From Heterostelium album PN500 (Eukaryota > Evosea > Eumycetozoa > Acytosteliales > Acytosteliaceae), in contig NW_008805068.1 in NCBI RefSeq assembly GCF_000004825.1, forward strand, positions 744,001-808,000: a DNA stretch of 64,000 bases. The letters run 5' to 3'. The notes under the pieces are model-generated. The model did no database searches and was not told the DNA's origin. It saw only the letters and a list, made by a program, of their open reading frames with translations. The stretch's first letter is position 1; each line of letters opens with the position of its first letter. The translations under genes and the position numbers were made by a program. Positions 47,803 to 59,000 of this stretch are shown here, in pieces.

Positions 47803-48961
47803 TTATGAAACAGTCCGACGGGAATCAGAATGTTTTCTTTTTGATTTTGAAAGTGAATCGAGGAGTTTATTCCGATAATCTGTATGAAAAAAAAACAAAT
47901 TTTAATTATGTTGACAGATTTTAAGTACAATCTTAAGATTATGCTTACCTTGACTAAATGTACTTGTTGATATAACATCACCAAAAAAATTCTCAAAGCT
48001 TGAGTTTTGTAAGATTAGAATTGCTTTCAAAAATTTCAGAGTATTTTGATTCCTCCAATTTTTGGTTTGTTTCGAGCACTTGGTATACGGTTTCTTACTT
48101 CTTGTTCCATCCTTGACTAACTCGTTCAATTGTTGAATCAGATCTCGAGCAATTTCCTGTCTCGATTGGGGCAATATCTCCAAATGTTGATACGATGATG
48201 TATTAAACTTTATGGAGTGAAAAATTTCCTCTGGGTCTGGAATCCTCTTCTCTTCTTCATTATAATCACCAACATCACTGTCATCCATTTCTCCATCAGA
48301 TTCACTTGCATTGCCATCGGATTCTCCATCAGAGTCACTGTCATAGCCATCGGATTCACCTTCAGATTCACTTGCATGGCCATCGTATTCACCTTCAGAT
48401 TCACTGCCATACCCATCGGATTCCGATAATTCCATATGATCATTCTGATTTTGTATTTTTGACATCAACGAATGAACTTTTATTTCCAATTCAGAAGACT
48501 GATCTTTTGAAAAAATGGTTTTTTTATATTTGATATCATCTTCTATAAAAGTGGCCAATTCTCCAAAAACATAGATTTCATCTGAACTGAAATCACATTT
48601 ATCCTCAAACTTTCTTAAGATTTTTTTGATAAATTTGATGAGGAGTGAAGTTGGGTATAGGAATACTAATGAATTGCCATGCTCTATATTATTTATACTT
48701 AGTACTAAGTAAACTACACCATTTGTGAAATACTAATAGTATTCAAATCTTACCATTTGGAAAAAGTATATTTTTTTGATTAGAATCAAAGTACTTATAG
48801 TTACTTTTTAGTTTTTCCTTTGGGTTTGGTGTTTTATGCCAATTGAGGCATCGTGTGGTGAAGTAATAGCTTTTTCCTTTAGAATTTGTGTGAGATAATA
48901 TTGCTATGTTACTCTTATTTCTGACAAAGATATATTCAACAATGTACTTTTTGGAAGCCAT
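47803..48961 (-). CDS. Protein of unknown family with acidic SESDGE repeats
   Basis: About 339 residues from minus-strand exons 48961-48754, 48683-47949 and 47879-47803, each junction GT-AG and in phase. The N-terminal part (MASKKYIVEYIFVRNKSNIA, then a Lys-rich stretch) looks like a small folded domain that I do not recognise. The middle carries five to six imperfect repeats of about 10 residues rich in Ser, Glu, Asp and Gly (SESEGESDGYDSDSDGESDG) at about 48290-48430. The C-terminal part contains PDPEEIFHSIKFNTSS, helices rich in Gln/Lys, and a basic tail (SKSKRKHSDSRR). The acidic-then-basic layout suggests a nuclear protein, but this is a guess. Confidence 0.7.
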
Positions 48962-49539
48962 TACTATTTACACTCTATATATGAATATGTTTACTTTAAA
49001 TGCAAACATTAGAAATATAGAAATGAATTAAAGATATAGAAATTAAATTAAAATAAAATATAAACCTTTGAAATGTATGATTTCACAACAAAATATATAT
49101 TAAAAATAATTTCACACACCACACATATTAAATATTTAGTATTGTGGTGATGAAAAACACAACAATATATGTTTGTGTGATCTAATTCTATTATTTTTAA
49201 ATAATTTTTTTTTTTTTTGTGAAATCTAAAAAAAGATTACAATGATTTAAGAAAAAAAATACAATCAGTCTAAAAAATTGTTTTGATAAAAACAAAAATA
49301 TGAGAAATAAAAAAAAACTAAGTTTATAACAACAAAATAAGATATTTTTAAATAATTTTTTTTTAAATAAAACAAATCCAAACAAAGGAGTGAGGTCAGA
49401 TAGAGAAAAATTGATAGTAACTAAATTTAATCAAACTTTTGTCTTATGTTTTACGAAATTTTTCTTTTGGCAATTTTTTTTAATTTAAAAGTAATGGTTG
49501 ATTTTGAGACAAAAATCACTAGATTGCATAACAGTCTTA
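48962..49539. other. Intergenic region
   Basis: AT-rich divergent spacer with poly-A/T runs. An ATG at 49494 opens a short frame (MVDFETKITRLHN) that ends after about 19 codons, upstream of and out of frame with the F-box gene. Confidence 0.45.
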
Positions 49540-51352
49540 ATGAGAATTTATACTAATAATGTTGTGAAAACAACAAAAACAACAGCAACAACAACAACAA
49601 CAACAACAAATAAATTTTCAAAAAATTCTATTGCTAAAAATAATGACAAATATAGTAATAATGAAGATCATCTACTTGTCAATCTACCCTTTATATTATT
49701 AAATAAAATAATCAAAGAGTTTGATGAAGATATAGATATCATTTGTTTTAGTTTAGTTTGTAAGAGATGGTTTGATAATCGTAATTCCTATCTCTCGTTC
49801 AATTATGAACGATTCAGTTTAGTACATACTCGAATACTTAATGAGAGCAATAATCGTCACTTCACATTAAATTCTTATAGAGGTATTATCAAAAGATCTT
49901 TAAATAAAAAACAATCAAACTGTACACTTCTGGTCATCAAAAATCCTTTTAAAGAAGTTGCACTCAATACCTATAAAAGTATAGAATTTGATGAAGTTTT
50001 ATCAGTTGGTAATATATTTATAATAACATTTTACAAGAATAGTTTAATAAACTTTACTAACATATTTAACCATTCTTTTTTTAATAGATGAATTCAAAAG
50101 TTATCAAGATATTCCAATACAATTCTCAACAATCAAATTCGAATGGTTCGAGTTTGATACCGAAATGATGATGAAACTCAGTAAATCGAATGTTCATACT
50201 ATTTATTTTTCTGGTAGTTACAAGAATGGTGAAAACCGTCTGATTATCAAAGAAAGATTTCCGTCGAATATCAAAACAATCATATCTAATGGTTCAGCTG
50301 ATTTAAATATGCATATATTACCATTAGAGTTGGAGACTTTAAATGATATTTCTTTACAATTAAAAGAATCACCATTGCCTCAATCTCTCAAATCTCTAAG
50401 ACTAAATTCAACGACCGATTCATATTTCAATATCGATTCACTTCCACCCAATCTTGAGGAGTTTTATTTTTACTCTGATCGAACCGATGATGAAAATAAA
50501 CAACTTCCTCCAACACTAAAGATTGCGTGTTTTAATACTTCTTGGTTGAAAAACATTAAATACTCGCAATCAATACATACACTTTGTTTGCATTTACATC
50601 AGTTAAAAGTTGGAGACATCCCAGAGAGTGTCACTCACCTAACGATTTCAAGTGGCTTCTATATTATGATAACAAAGGAGATGCTTCCACCAAATATCAT
50701 ATATCTCAGCATAAAGGAACGGCCAATTCTTCAAGACAATATATTTTCATCGTTTGAACATCTGGAAACATTGAATCTATCTGGTTTGGACATGAACAGA
50801 GTCAAACCATTCGGTGTACTACCGAAATCTCTTAGGAATCTATATCTTCCTAAATTCTTCAATGAGAGACTTGATCATTTTATGGTATTACCTCCATCAC
50901 TAGAGTTTTTGGATTTCGGTTACTCTTTCAATAAGGATATTAAAGTGTTGGCCCAAACATCGATCAAAACTATAGCTATTTCCAGAGAAATGAAACTAAA
51001 TCGTTGGTCACTTCCGAAATCAGTAGAACACATTGATTTCAAAGAATTTACAGCGATGATTTCACCAGAATATATAGCGCCGACCATTAGATCGATATCA
51101 TTATCCGGATATTATTCCGATAATCTGGTCTTTGTAATTCCACAAACATTAACTTCAATCAACATTACAAAGCTAAGTGGTTGGGAGAATATTGAATTTA
51201 GAGCAAGAAGATTATCTGAACAATCATTTCTATTATTTGGTACAAATCATCTGAGTATTGTGGCAACAATTAGAAATTCTATTACAATCAAAGATCCATC
51301 CTCTTCCCTTCAGATAAAATCTGTGGGACCAAACTACCTTTTAAATAAATAA
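49540..51352 (+). CDS. F-box/FNIP-like leucine-repeat protein, copy 2
   Basis: Exons 49540-50008 and 50088-51352, about 577 residues. The N-terminus has a poly-Thr tract (about 49580-49610), followed by a clear F-box-like motif (LLVNLPFILLNKIIKEFDED, ICFSLVCKRWFDNRNSYLSF). Exon 2 carries the LPxSL/LPPNLEE repeat array (LPQSLKSLRLNS, SLPPNLEEFYF, LPPTLKIAC, VLPKSLRNLYLP) and a C-terminal RRLSEQSFLLFGTN segment conserved in the family. The start is uncertain: 49540 is the first in-frame ATG, but the real start may be an ATG after the Thr tract. Likely an SCF adaptor with unknown target. A decayed copy follows immediately downstream. Confidence 0.82.
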
Positions 51353-51484
51353 TCAAAACAAAGAAAATAAGGCCTACAGATAACGTTATGTTTTATTTTA
51401 ATTTTACTTTTTTTTCAAAATAAATAGTCAACCGAAGTTTCTTCTATAGCTAGTTTCTTTTAAAAAATAGTTTCACAAAAAGAT

Positions 51485-52468
51485 ATAACAATGTTTTATA
51501 GCAAAGAGATAATAATAATAATGAAGATCATATACTAGTAAATCTACCAATTATATTAGTAAATAAAATAATCAAAGAGTTTGATGAGAACATAATCAAA
51601 TTGTTCATTCCTAATCATCAAGAACTATAGACATAAAATATAAAAGTTTCGATTTTGATGATACTCTTTCATATGGGAATATTTATATTATTGCACCAAG
51701 ATTTACAACCATCATTTTTAAAGAGTGGTTCGATATTGATGCTGAAATGGTTTAAAAACTCAGCTTTTTGTGTTGTCTTACTCCTGCTGATACCTTTGAT
51801 TGGAGTAGTTTGCCTGCGAATGTTAAATCTATAACTTCAATTCTAATGCCTAGTAAAACAGATATGTTACCTCGATCGCTCAAATCTCTATTGGTTAGAC
51901 AACCAAAAACAGATTTAGATATCGGTTCACTTCCACCAACACTTGAAGAACTGAGATGATGTATCCGAAAGAAATCAGCAACTACCTCTAACTCTCAAGA
52001 CTGAATTCATCTCATCTGCTTGGATGAACAACATTAGATATTTACAATCATTACACACCTTGACTATAAATATCGCTTACCACAGCAAAGCGATTAAGGT
52101 TGGCGACATCCCAGAGAATGTAACTCATCTAACCATTTCGTGCATCTACCCTATGATAATTGACAATACAAAAGATTCCACCAAACATTAGATATCTAGA
52201 TTTAGTCTCTAATGCATTTATAAGAGAGAATCTGTTTTCAGAGTTCGAACATTTGGAAACGTTACATCTCTCCTATTTACAATCATCAGCCAATGATGTT
52301 GTAGGTGTATTCTCAAACTCACTTAGAAATCTATATCCTCTAAGGTTTCTAGAAAAAAGATTAGAGAGTTATACTGTATTACCTCTATCATTAGAGCTAT
52401 TGGCAAACATTTTTACTACTATAACTTTAAATGATTCAACAAACATATTAAAAATAAATATTCTTTAA
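51485..52468 (+). pseudogene. Decayed F-box/leucine-repeat gene
   Basis: Starts with a piece of the F-box region (NLPIILVNKIIKEFDEN, about 51535-51600) that breaks off before the CKRWF motif. It then has family-typical pieces in shifting frames: FDWSSLPANVKS and MLPRSLKSLLV with SLPPTLEEL (51768-51959), GDIPENVTHLTIS (about 52100), and KIPPNIRYLDLVSNAF onward (52160-52468). Several frameshifts and stops; no conserved C-terminus. It is a tandem duplicate of copy 2 that has decayed. Confidence 0.85.
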
Positions 52469-53245
52469 AACTTGTCAAAATCTTTTTTGTCAGTTCATAA
52501 TAAAGTTATAAATAAATTTAAAAGTTTACAAATTTGTGATCAACAATAAAATCTTAAAGGAGCAGGTAAATAATTTTTTATTTTTTTTTGATTTTTCAAA
52601 TCTAACACAATCTATTCTATTGGCTAATATTTATAGTTGATCTGACAACAATCATCAGTTTCAAAGTTTATACAGGGGGTGGTGTGATTAAACCAATGTG
52701 GTATTCCCCCAAAATTACTCATCTTTTTTTTGAATAGCATGAAAATCGTATCAATTTTAAAGTAGAATTGGGGTTTAAATGTGGTGAAGTTTTAAAAAAC
52801 AAAGGTCAAAACTTAAATAAATAATATAAAAAGACACTATTTTATTTCACTATTTTTTAGCGGATGATAGAATAAATTAAAGTTGTGTAAATTTAGTGTG
52901 TTTGGTTACTGATGTTTTCGATAATAGATGAAAATTTATTTTTAATAATTTTCTATATATACTCTTTATTCATTATCACTAAAAATATATCATATTTCTT
53001 TGGTTTTTTTTAGAGATCTTACCTTTATTATGTGTTGAAATTCAATCACTAATATTTTTGAGGGATCAATACAACAACCAAATTAGTGTATTGTCAACGT
53101 TGTCTACTTCTTGAAAATTTTTATTATTGAAATTTTATTGGATCAAAATTTATTAAAATAGATTAAAATACAAAAAAGCATATTATTCAATTTAGATTAG
53201 TTACAACATTTATAAATTTATTTCTTATTTTCATAGTCAATAAAA
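52469..53245. other. Intergenic region
   Basis: AT-rich spacer between the F-box pseudogene and the rhodanese gene. A GC-richer patch lies near 52665-52720 (ACAGGGGGTGGTGTGATTAA). No ORF. Confidence 0.45.
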
Positions 53246-53819
53246 ATGACTTCTTTAATTCAATTCAATCATATTACTAAAAACATTGTTAAAGTTGGTG
53301 AATGCTCCATCGATTTTAATCAATGTCATTTTATTACTAAACAAGATCTGGAAATACTTATTAGAGAATGTTTGGAATTTAAAAATAAACCTTACACTCT
53401 CATTGACGTAAGAAATAGAAAAGAAGTAGAAGAAACTGGAAAAATTGAAACTGCTTACAATCTTCCATGTAAGAGAAATTAAAAGATTTCTAAAACGATA
53501 AAGAAAAACTAATATTAAATTTTCTAAAATTTACAATAGTGGATGAAATTGAATCATGTTTTTCTCTGGATGATACAAATTTTGAATTAAAATATTTGTT
53601 TTCAAAACCACAACCTACAGGTATTTTTTGAAAACAAATAGATAAAAAAATACAAATTTATTAATAGGTTTTTTTTGTTTTATTTTAGATAATTTAATAT
53701 TCTATTGTCTAAGAGGAAGAAGATCAGGTATGGCAATAGAAAAATTTAAATCAGCAGGTTATCTCTTTTTAATTAATTACAGTGGCTCTGCCAAAGAATG
53801 GTTCAATTTAGATATTTGA
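53246..53819 (+). CDS. Single-domain rhodanese (thiosulfate sulfurtransferase-like)
   Basis: Exons 53246-53468, 53540-53620 and 53689-53819 give about 144 residues. Rhodanese fold features: the substrate-binding strand YTLIDVRNRKEVEETGKI and the catalytic loop YCLRGRRSGMA with the active cysteine in the CxxGxRS pattern, followed by helix AIEKFKSAGY. Size matches single-domain TSTD1/GlpE-type sulfurtransferases that move sulfane sulfur from thiosulfate or polysulfide to acceptors. No targeting peptide is evident. The physiological substrate is not known. Confidence 0.85.
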
Positions 53820-54015
53820 AATCATTAATCAAATTAAATAAAATTTATAAGATTTTATATTCTTGTACAGTGACCTATCTATTTTGTTATTTATCAAAAA
53901 AAAATTTCAAAGAAATGTTAACAAATTGCAAACAACCTTTATCACACTACAAATTTTTTGATTATTTTTTACATAGTTTAGTTTTCATCTAAAAGATAAC
54001 ATGTAATAAGAGAAA

Positions 54016-54330
54016 TCAAGTATCTATTTTAAATGATATGTTTTCTATGAAAATTGACCCTGTTACAGAGTCGTTATCTGAGTCAATCTCTTCATCGGAA
54101 ACAATGTCTTCATCGGAAACAGTCTCATCATCGGCTTCAACTTGGATGTTAGTCGATGCCTGGCGAAATGGATATTGGAAAATGGAAGGCTTGGTTACGG
54201 CAGCAATGAATGCATCGTCACGGTTAGCATTAGACTCTGGAGATTTGGTGAAATCCTTGTGATTTCTGGAAATAAAAGAGAAATATTGGTCACAGTGTGA
54301 CTTCCCATGTTTCTCGGCAAAGTATTTTAT
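54016..54330 (-). pseudogene. Truncated transposon-like coding relic
   Basis: The minus strand has an open stretch of about 100 codons ending in TGA at 54016-54018. It begins after a stop at about 54330 without a start codon. Readable pieces are YFAEKHGKSHCDQYFSFISR, ANRDDAFIAAVTKPSIF and an acidic tail (SDEDIVSDEEIDSDNDS). The HGKSHCDxxFS pattern looks like the conserved Cys/His-containing end of certain transposase-like proteins. Flanking DNA is AT-rich and shows no remainder of the element. Identity as transposon-derived is an inference. Confidence 0.4.
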
Positions 54331-54455
54331 TTAAAGTTAATCTTATTAAAAGAAAAAATTCAATTATTATGAATGACATTCGATCAAAAATAAATTAAAT
54401 AGAAAATAGAAAAAAATTAATGTTGTTATAAAAAGATAATATGTTTAAGTTCTCT

Positions 54456-55245
54456 TCAATCACTTATTCTTTTATTTGCTTTTAATTTATTTTCTGTGAT
54501 GTATTGAAGTATGTTGTTTCTATTGAATTTCTTTGCGTTGTGGAATGTTTGTTCTGTAAAACCTTCGGTTCTATTCTCTATTAGATATTTGAAAACTTTG
54601 AGGTGACCACCTTTAGCGGCATCGTCATAAGCAGATGAAGTACAAACTTCTGTTCGATTTTCACTGAGGAATCTAACAATCGAGAGATAACCACAACTTG
54701 CTGCAATATCGAAAACAGTGGTATCACACTCAGTAATCAAATGGTTATAATGAAGGAATTTAAGTATTGCAAGGTTACCTTCTGACACTGGATGATACGG
54801 TAATGAGGAATTGGTACAACGATGAAACATATTGGTGTGTAAATAATCTGCGATGTCAAAGTATTGGAATCGAATTGCCTGAATGAAAGCAATGTCCGAA
54901 CAACCTTCGGTCGTATTCTCAGCGAGATATCGAATCATCTCCAAGTTGTTTTGGCCAACTGAAAAGTCGATAGCAGCGGTGCTACATCCCTCACTACGAT
55001 TCGCATGGAGGAATTGAACCATCTCGATGTGATTGCTGCTGGCGGCGTTATCCATTGCCCGTTCAGAGCATTTGGCATATCGGTGATTCTCATGAAGATA
55101 CTTTAACATTTGCAATTACCATAGGATGCCACTCCATTCATTTCATTCACACCGATGATTCCAGGTTGTGATATCGCTTCTCTATTGAAAGTGCGTAGCA
55201 GTTCAATGTTACCATCTAACACTACCACCTTAATAATATTTTTAA
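54456..55245 (-). pseudogene. Truncated ankyrin-repeat gene with frameshift
   Basis: Same family as the intact gene at 28990-30813: units such as SEGCSTAAIDFSVGQNNLEM, LSENRTEVCTSSAYDDAAKG and IENRTEGFTEQTFHNAKKF. The frame from 55115 downward is open to the stop at 54456. Upstream, the matching sequence (IKVVVLDGNIELLR ... NGVASYGN) continues in another frame, so a one-base change around 55112-55118 separates the two parts. No N-terminal domain or start codon is found before the next gene. Either a pseudogene or, less likely, a very short gene starting within the repeats. Confidence 0.65.
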
Positions 55246-55364
55246 TTAATGGTGATTAAATAATTAATTGTCATCTGTCTATATTAAGATGCGCTTTGAT
55301 TGTATCGGATTGGATTGTGTTGGATTGTTGGATTTGAGTTGAATTGAGACGGATTAATTTTGAT

Positions 55365-57326
55365 TTAAATTAATGGTCTTGGTCTTGATCTATCAAATTC
55401 ATTTGAAATACTTGATGATGTATCCTTTGGATCCATTTTGAAACCATTCAACATTTCCATTGCAATTGCCGCAGATGGAACACCTCTGAAATCACAGAAA
55501 CAAATTGGATACTTTCCATCTCTTTGAACCAATCTAACATTTAAGAATCCTCTCATAAATCTGAAAAGAATTGATAATTCCTAATTTTAAAATGAATAAT
55601 AATTAAATTAGTTAAATGGGTTGTATATAATTTGTAATAAATAATAATACATACTCTTTCAGTTACATCTTTTGGAAGATTTGAAAAGAATAGTGTGGTA
55701 TTTGCATCTTTCATATCGAAATTCTGACGTGGTGGAATGAAATATGGCATTGTTGGATCTGGATATGCACCATGATGATGTGGTAATGGTGGTGCTGCCA
55801 TTGATCCATGGAAATCTCTTTTAGCTGGATATGAATCTCTTTCAAAATGTCTATATTTTGTGATTAATATAATATAGGATGATGATTTAATTGATTGATT
55901 GATTAATTGAATATTATTACATACGAATCTCTATATCTTCCACGATCCTTTTCGAATCTATCAAAATCGCTAGTCTTTTCTTATCTGAATCACTGTGTAA
56001 TGCAGATAATGATAATGAAGAAGAGGTTGAAACGTGAAGATACTTCATCCACGTTTTCTATGTTTATCATTACGATCTGAATCATCATGATCATCATGAT
56101 CATTGTTGTTATTGGAATGATAACGTGATGATTCATCACGATCCTTTGAATAAGATGATGAATCTTTATCTGAAGAGGTATCCATGTAATCTGCACCAGT
56201 TCTCAATACCTCTCTATGACTGTGACTACCACTAATACCACCACTGTGACTATGATGACTATCAGAGTTTCTACCTCTATCTAAATCTCTATCTCTTGTA
56301 TCTCTTAAATCACTACTATCTCTGTATGATGATGAAGATGATGACGATGTTGTTGATGCAGAAGATGAGAAATCATCTCTTGATCTTGGGTCCTTTAATT
56401 ATTAATAAATATTGAGATTGAAAATTGATGTGTTTATAGTTGTTATTATTAATATATTATTCTTATCTAATTCTGTAATTTTTAAAATAAACTAACTAAA
56501 ACTAAACTATAACTAACTAAACTTAAACTTAAAACTAACTAAAACTAAAACTAACTAACTAAACTAATTATATTTTATATCTTTGTTATCCACTATTTAT
56601 CATTATTATCTTTCTAACTAAACTAATTTAATCTATCTTTTTAACTAAATATTCTTTTGAAATAGTAATATATATATATTCGACTATTATATATTTTATT
56701 TAATATCATAAATATCAATAGTATTCAAGTTTAAATAGTTGTGGTTGCAGTTGTAGTTGTTAGTAAAGAAATGAGTTTTTTAATATATATATATATTCTA
56801 GTATAAAATAGTAAAAGTTGTTAGATTAATTATATCAATATTCATATACATATATAACATAAAGAAAGAGACTAGTTATGAAATTAGAGAATAAACAATA
56901 ATGATAAATAGTGAATTAGATAGATAGTAAAGATATATATATACTATGATGATGATGATGATTGTGGTGATTATGAAATGATGAATTATATTGATTAATT
57001 ACTTTATCGAAATCTATGACTAATGGTTTATCTAATGGATGATGTCTATATCCATTATGTCTTCTCATTGCACTTGTTGCATATCCACTATCTTTAAACT
57101 CAACAAATGCAAAGAATGGTTTCTATAATAATAATAATGAATTTGATATTAGTTGGTTATTGTAATATGTTATAATATTGATATTAATTAGAATAAATAA
57201 ACATACTCTTCTAATTTAAACTTAACCAGGTAACATTCTAAATAAGTTTTCAAATTCATCATTTGAGATAGTTTGTGGAATATCTCTAATGAATAACACT
57301 TTACTTGGTGGTGCTCTTGCTTCCAT
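55365..57326 (-). CDS. Two-RRM RNA-binding protein (with two in-frame stops in exon 1)
   Basis: Six minus-strand exons can be traced: 57326-57207, 57122-57003, 56392-56053, 55979-55925, 55850-55655 and 55580-55365. The first RRM starts KVLFIRDIPQTISNDEFENL and continues after intron 1 with KPFFAFVEFKDSGYATSAM. The middle is rich in Arg, Asp, Ser and His (RS/RD-like, SHSHREVLR). The second RRM runs TTLFFSNLPKDVTER-ELSIL and GFLNVRLVQRDGKYPICF, and the protein ends RSRPRPLI. The pattern resembles RBPMS-type proteins. Two TAA triplets (57222-57224 and 57216-57218) lie in frame inside RRM1 where the fold expects residues after MLPG. No alternative GT-AG pair keeps the frame, so the gene may be disrupted or the sequence in error. 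The splice at 56053/55979 is also weak. Confidence 0.65.
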
Positions 57327-57986
57327 TCTCTACTTCTAATCAAATTTATATTTCTATTATTTTATGTATACTATACTAACTTATCTGATAAATGTCAAAG
57401 ATATAATAATTAATTGAGAGCAAATTCATTCTATTTTTTTTTTTTAATTTTTCTATTTTTTTGGAATTAATCTTCAAGAGGGATAGAGGGTTAGAGGTCA
57501 GGGTTAAAATTAAAAGAGTGATATAATAATAATTAAGGGAATTTGAGATTTGTTTATTTTAGTTGATTGTTATTTTGTTAGAGATGTGGTACAACTCCAG
57601 CTAAAATATTCAATCAAAATCATATGTTATACCTTAACTAACTCAACAAAACCGCTTTTAAATATTGATAACAGTAAATCTTTTAAAATTGTAGTTCTTT
57701 TAGTAAAAATCACTGGTCGTTTTGTTAATTATACTTTTATATTTTCAGATATGACATCAGATATTATTATGTTTTATTTTTATATAAACTAATTCTGAGA
57801 TAGGGAAGTATTAAGAATAGTTATAAAAATCTGCTTATTGTATAATCGGTATAATTGTAGATATTTTTATTATATGAACTTTTGTTCATTGAGGGTCAGA
57901 GTAGGGTAGAGGTAGGGTGTGGTTAAAAATTAAAAGAGGAATAAAAATTTTAATTTATTTTATTTATTATGTGTAGGTTTGTTATA
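57327..57986. other. Intergenic region with a partial duplication
   Basis: Contains a segment (about 57469-57590) that resembles the 3' flank and last codons of the neighbouring RBR-like gene (about 57889-58000), sharing GGTTAAAATTAAAAGAG and GAGATGTGG in the same order. An ORF at 57550-57792 is AT-driven and not supported. Confidence 0.5.
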
Positions 57987-59000
57987 TTATTTGAGATGTG
58001 GAAAGTCTGTAAATTTTTGTTCAACTATGTTTGTGCATTGGTGCTTGTAGTTTGACTTGTAAACTATTTTACACTCTGCTTCATCTTTGAGACAAATGAA
58101 ACAAAAAACTTTTTTGTTACATTTCGGGTTTTGACAACTGTGATATTTACATTTTTCATCATAGGCACCTGGGGTGAAACATGAAGGGCAACATCTGCGA
58201 TTCGGTATTTTAATATTTTGGTCATATGCCAATGGTACGAGTTGGTATGTTATCAAAGTCTTATAATTACAACCATCGCTACAATAGTATTGCTCATTCT
58301 TCATTGTACTTGCATTCCAATCACGATTACAGAAGAAACAAAAGTCTCTTGCACATATTGGACATTTTTGTTGTGAGTAGAGAGTCTCGTTGATATCGAA
58401 TGTCCCACATCTACATATCTGGCAATTGATAAAGCTGATATGCTCTAGTGTATGTCTGAATTGGGTTACTGCTGCACTGAAATCCTTGTTTTTGAAGACC
58501 ACCTCACCTAGTTCAACTAATTTGGTGCAAGTAGGGTTATCAGCATTTCCAAAACATTTGTATTTGGCATTGTTGTGCTTGAAATTGGCTTTGATATGGT
58601 CATCACAAACACGAGCACAACACACTTTGGCACAGAGCTCGTTGGAGAAACACATCTCACAATCTGTTTGTACCTTATCTCGACAGTTTTTTATATTGGC
58701 ATCAAACTCATTTAGTAGGATGTCCAAGACAACTGAAGGATCGATCATTCCACCTCCAAGCAGCCTATACAGTATGAAGATATTGCAACCATCTTTGATA
58801 AGATATCTAGTCTTCTCGTATTCCTTGTCATCTTTCAAATTGATCTGTTTTGAGCAGACAACGAATCTGAGATTATCAACATTTTCACCATCATGTAGTA
58901 CCTTCCTAGCCAGTTTTCTAAACTCTTCTCTTGATGGGCGAGGAGCGATTTGAAAGCATTTAGTTGATCCATGATTTTCAACAAAGTAAATATTCTCCAT
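57987..59000 (-). CDS. RBR/IBR-like zinc protein with ubiquitin-like N-terminus
   Basis: Single exon, about 337 residues from the ATG at 59000; the hydrophobic run upstream is only AT-rich leader DNA. Residues 1-85 look like a ubiquitin-like fold ending in LYRLLGGGM. The rest is rich in paired cysteines in RING/IBR spacing: CEMCFSNELCAKVCCARVCD, FINCQICRCGTF, KCPICARDFCFFCNRDW, RRCCPSCFTPGAYDEKC and CFICLKDEAEC. This layout recalls RBR E3 ligases such as parkin, in which the catalytic cysteine sits in RING2; I cannot assign it with confidence here, so ligase activity is an inference. Confidence 0.72.
   Translation of the reverse strand: MENIYFVENHGSTKCFQIAPRPSREEFRKLARKVLHDGENVDNLRFVVCSKQINLKDDKEYEKTRYLIKDGCNIFILYRLLGGGMIDPSVVLDILLNEFDANIKNCRDKVQTDCEMCFSNELCAKVCCARVCDDHIKANFKHNNAKYKCFGNADNPTCTKLVELGEVVFKNKDFSAAVTQFRHTLEHISFINCQICRCGTFDINETLYSQQKCPICARDFCFFCNRDWNASTMKNEQYYCSDGCNYKTLITYQLVPLAYDQNIKIPNRRCCPSCFTPGAYDEKCKYHSCQNPKCNKKVFCFICLKDEAECKIVYKSNYKHQCTNIVEQKFTDFPHLK

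Noticed and set aside
48217-48533. His-rich plus-strand frames opposite the acidic-repeat gene
   Set aside because: Antisense of the GAT/GAA repeat units; the minus-strand gene has consistent splicing and codon use.
57550-57792. Plus-strand ORF of 80 codons
   Set aside because: AT-driven composition, overlaps a duplicated 3' flank, and no recognisable motif.
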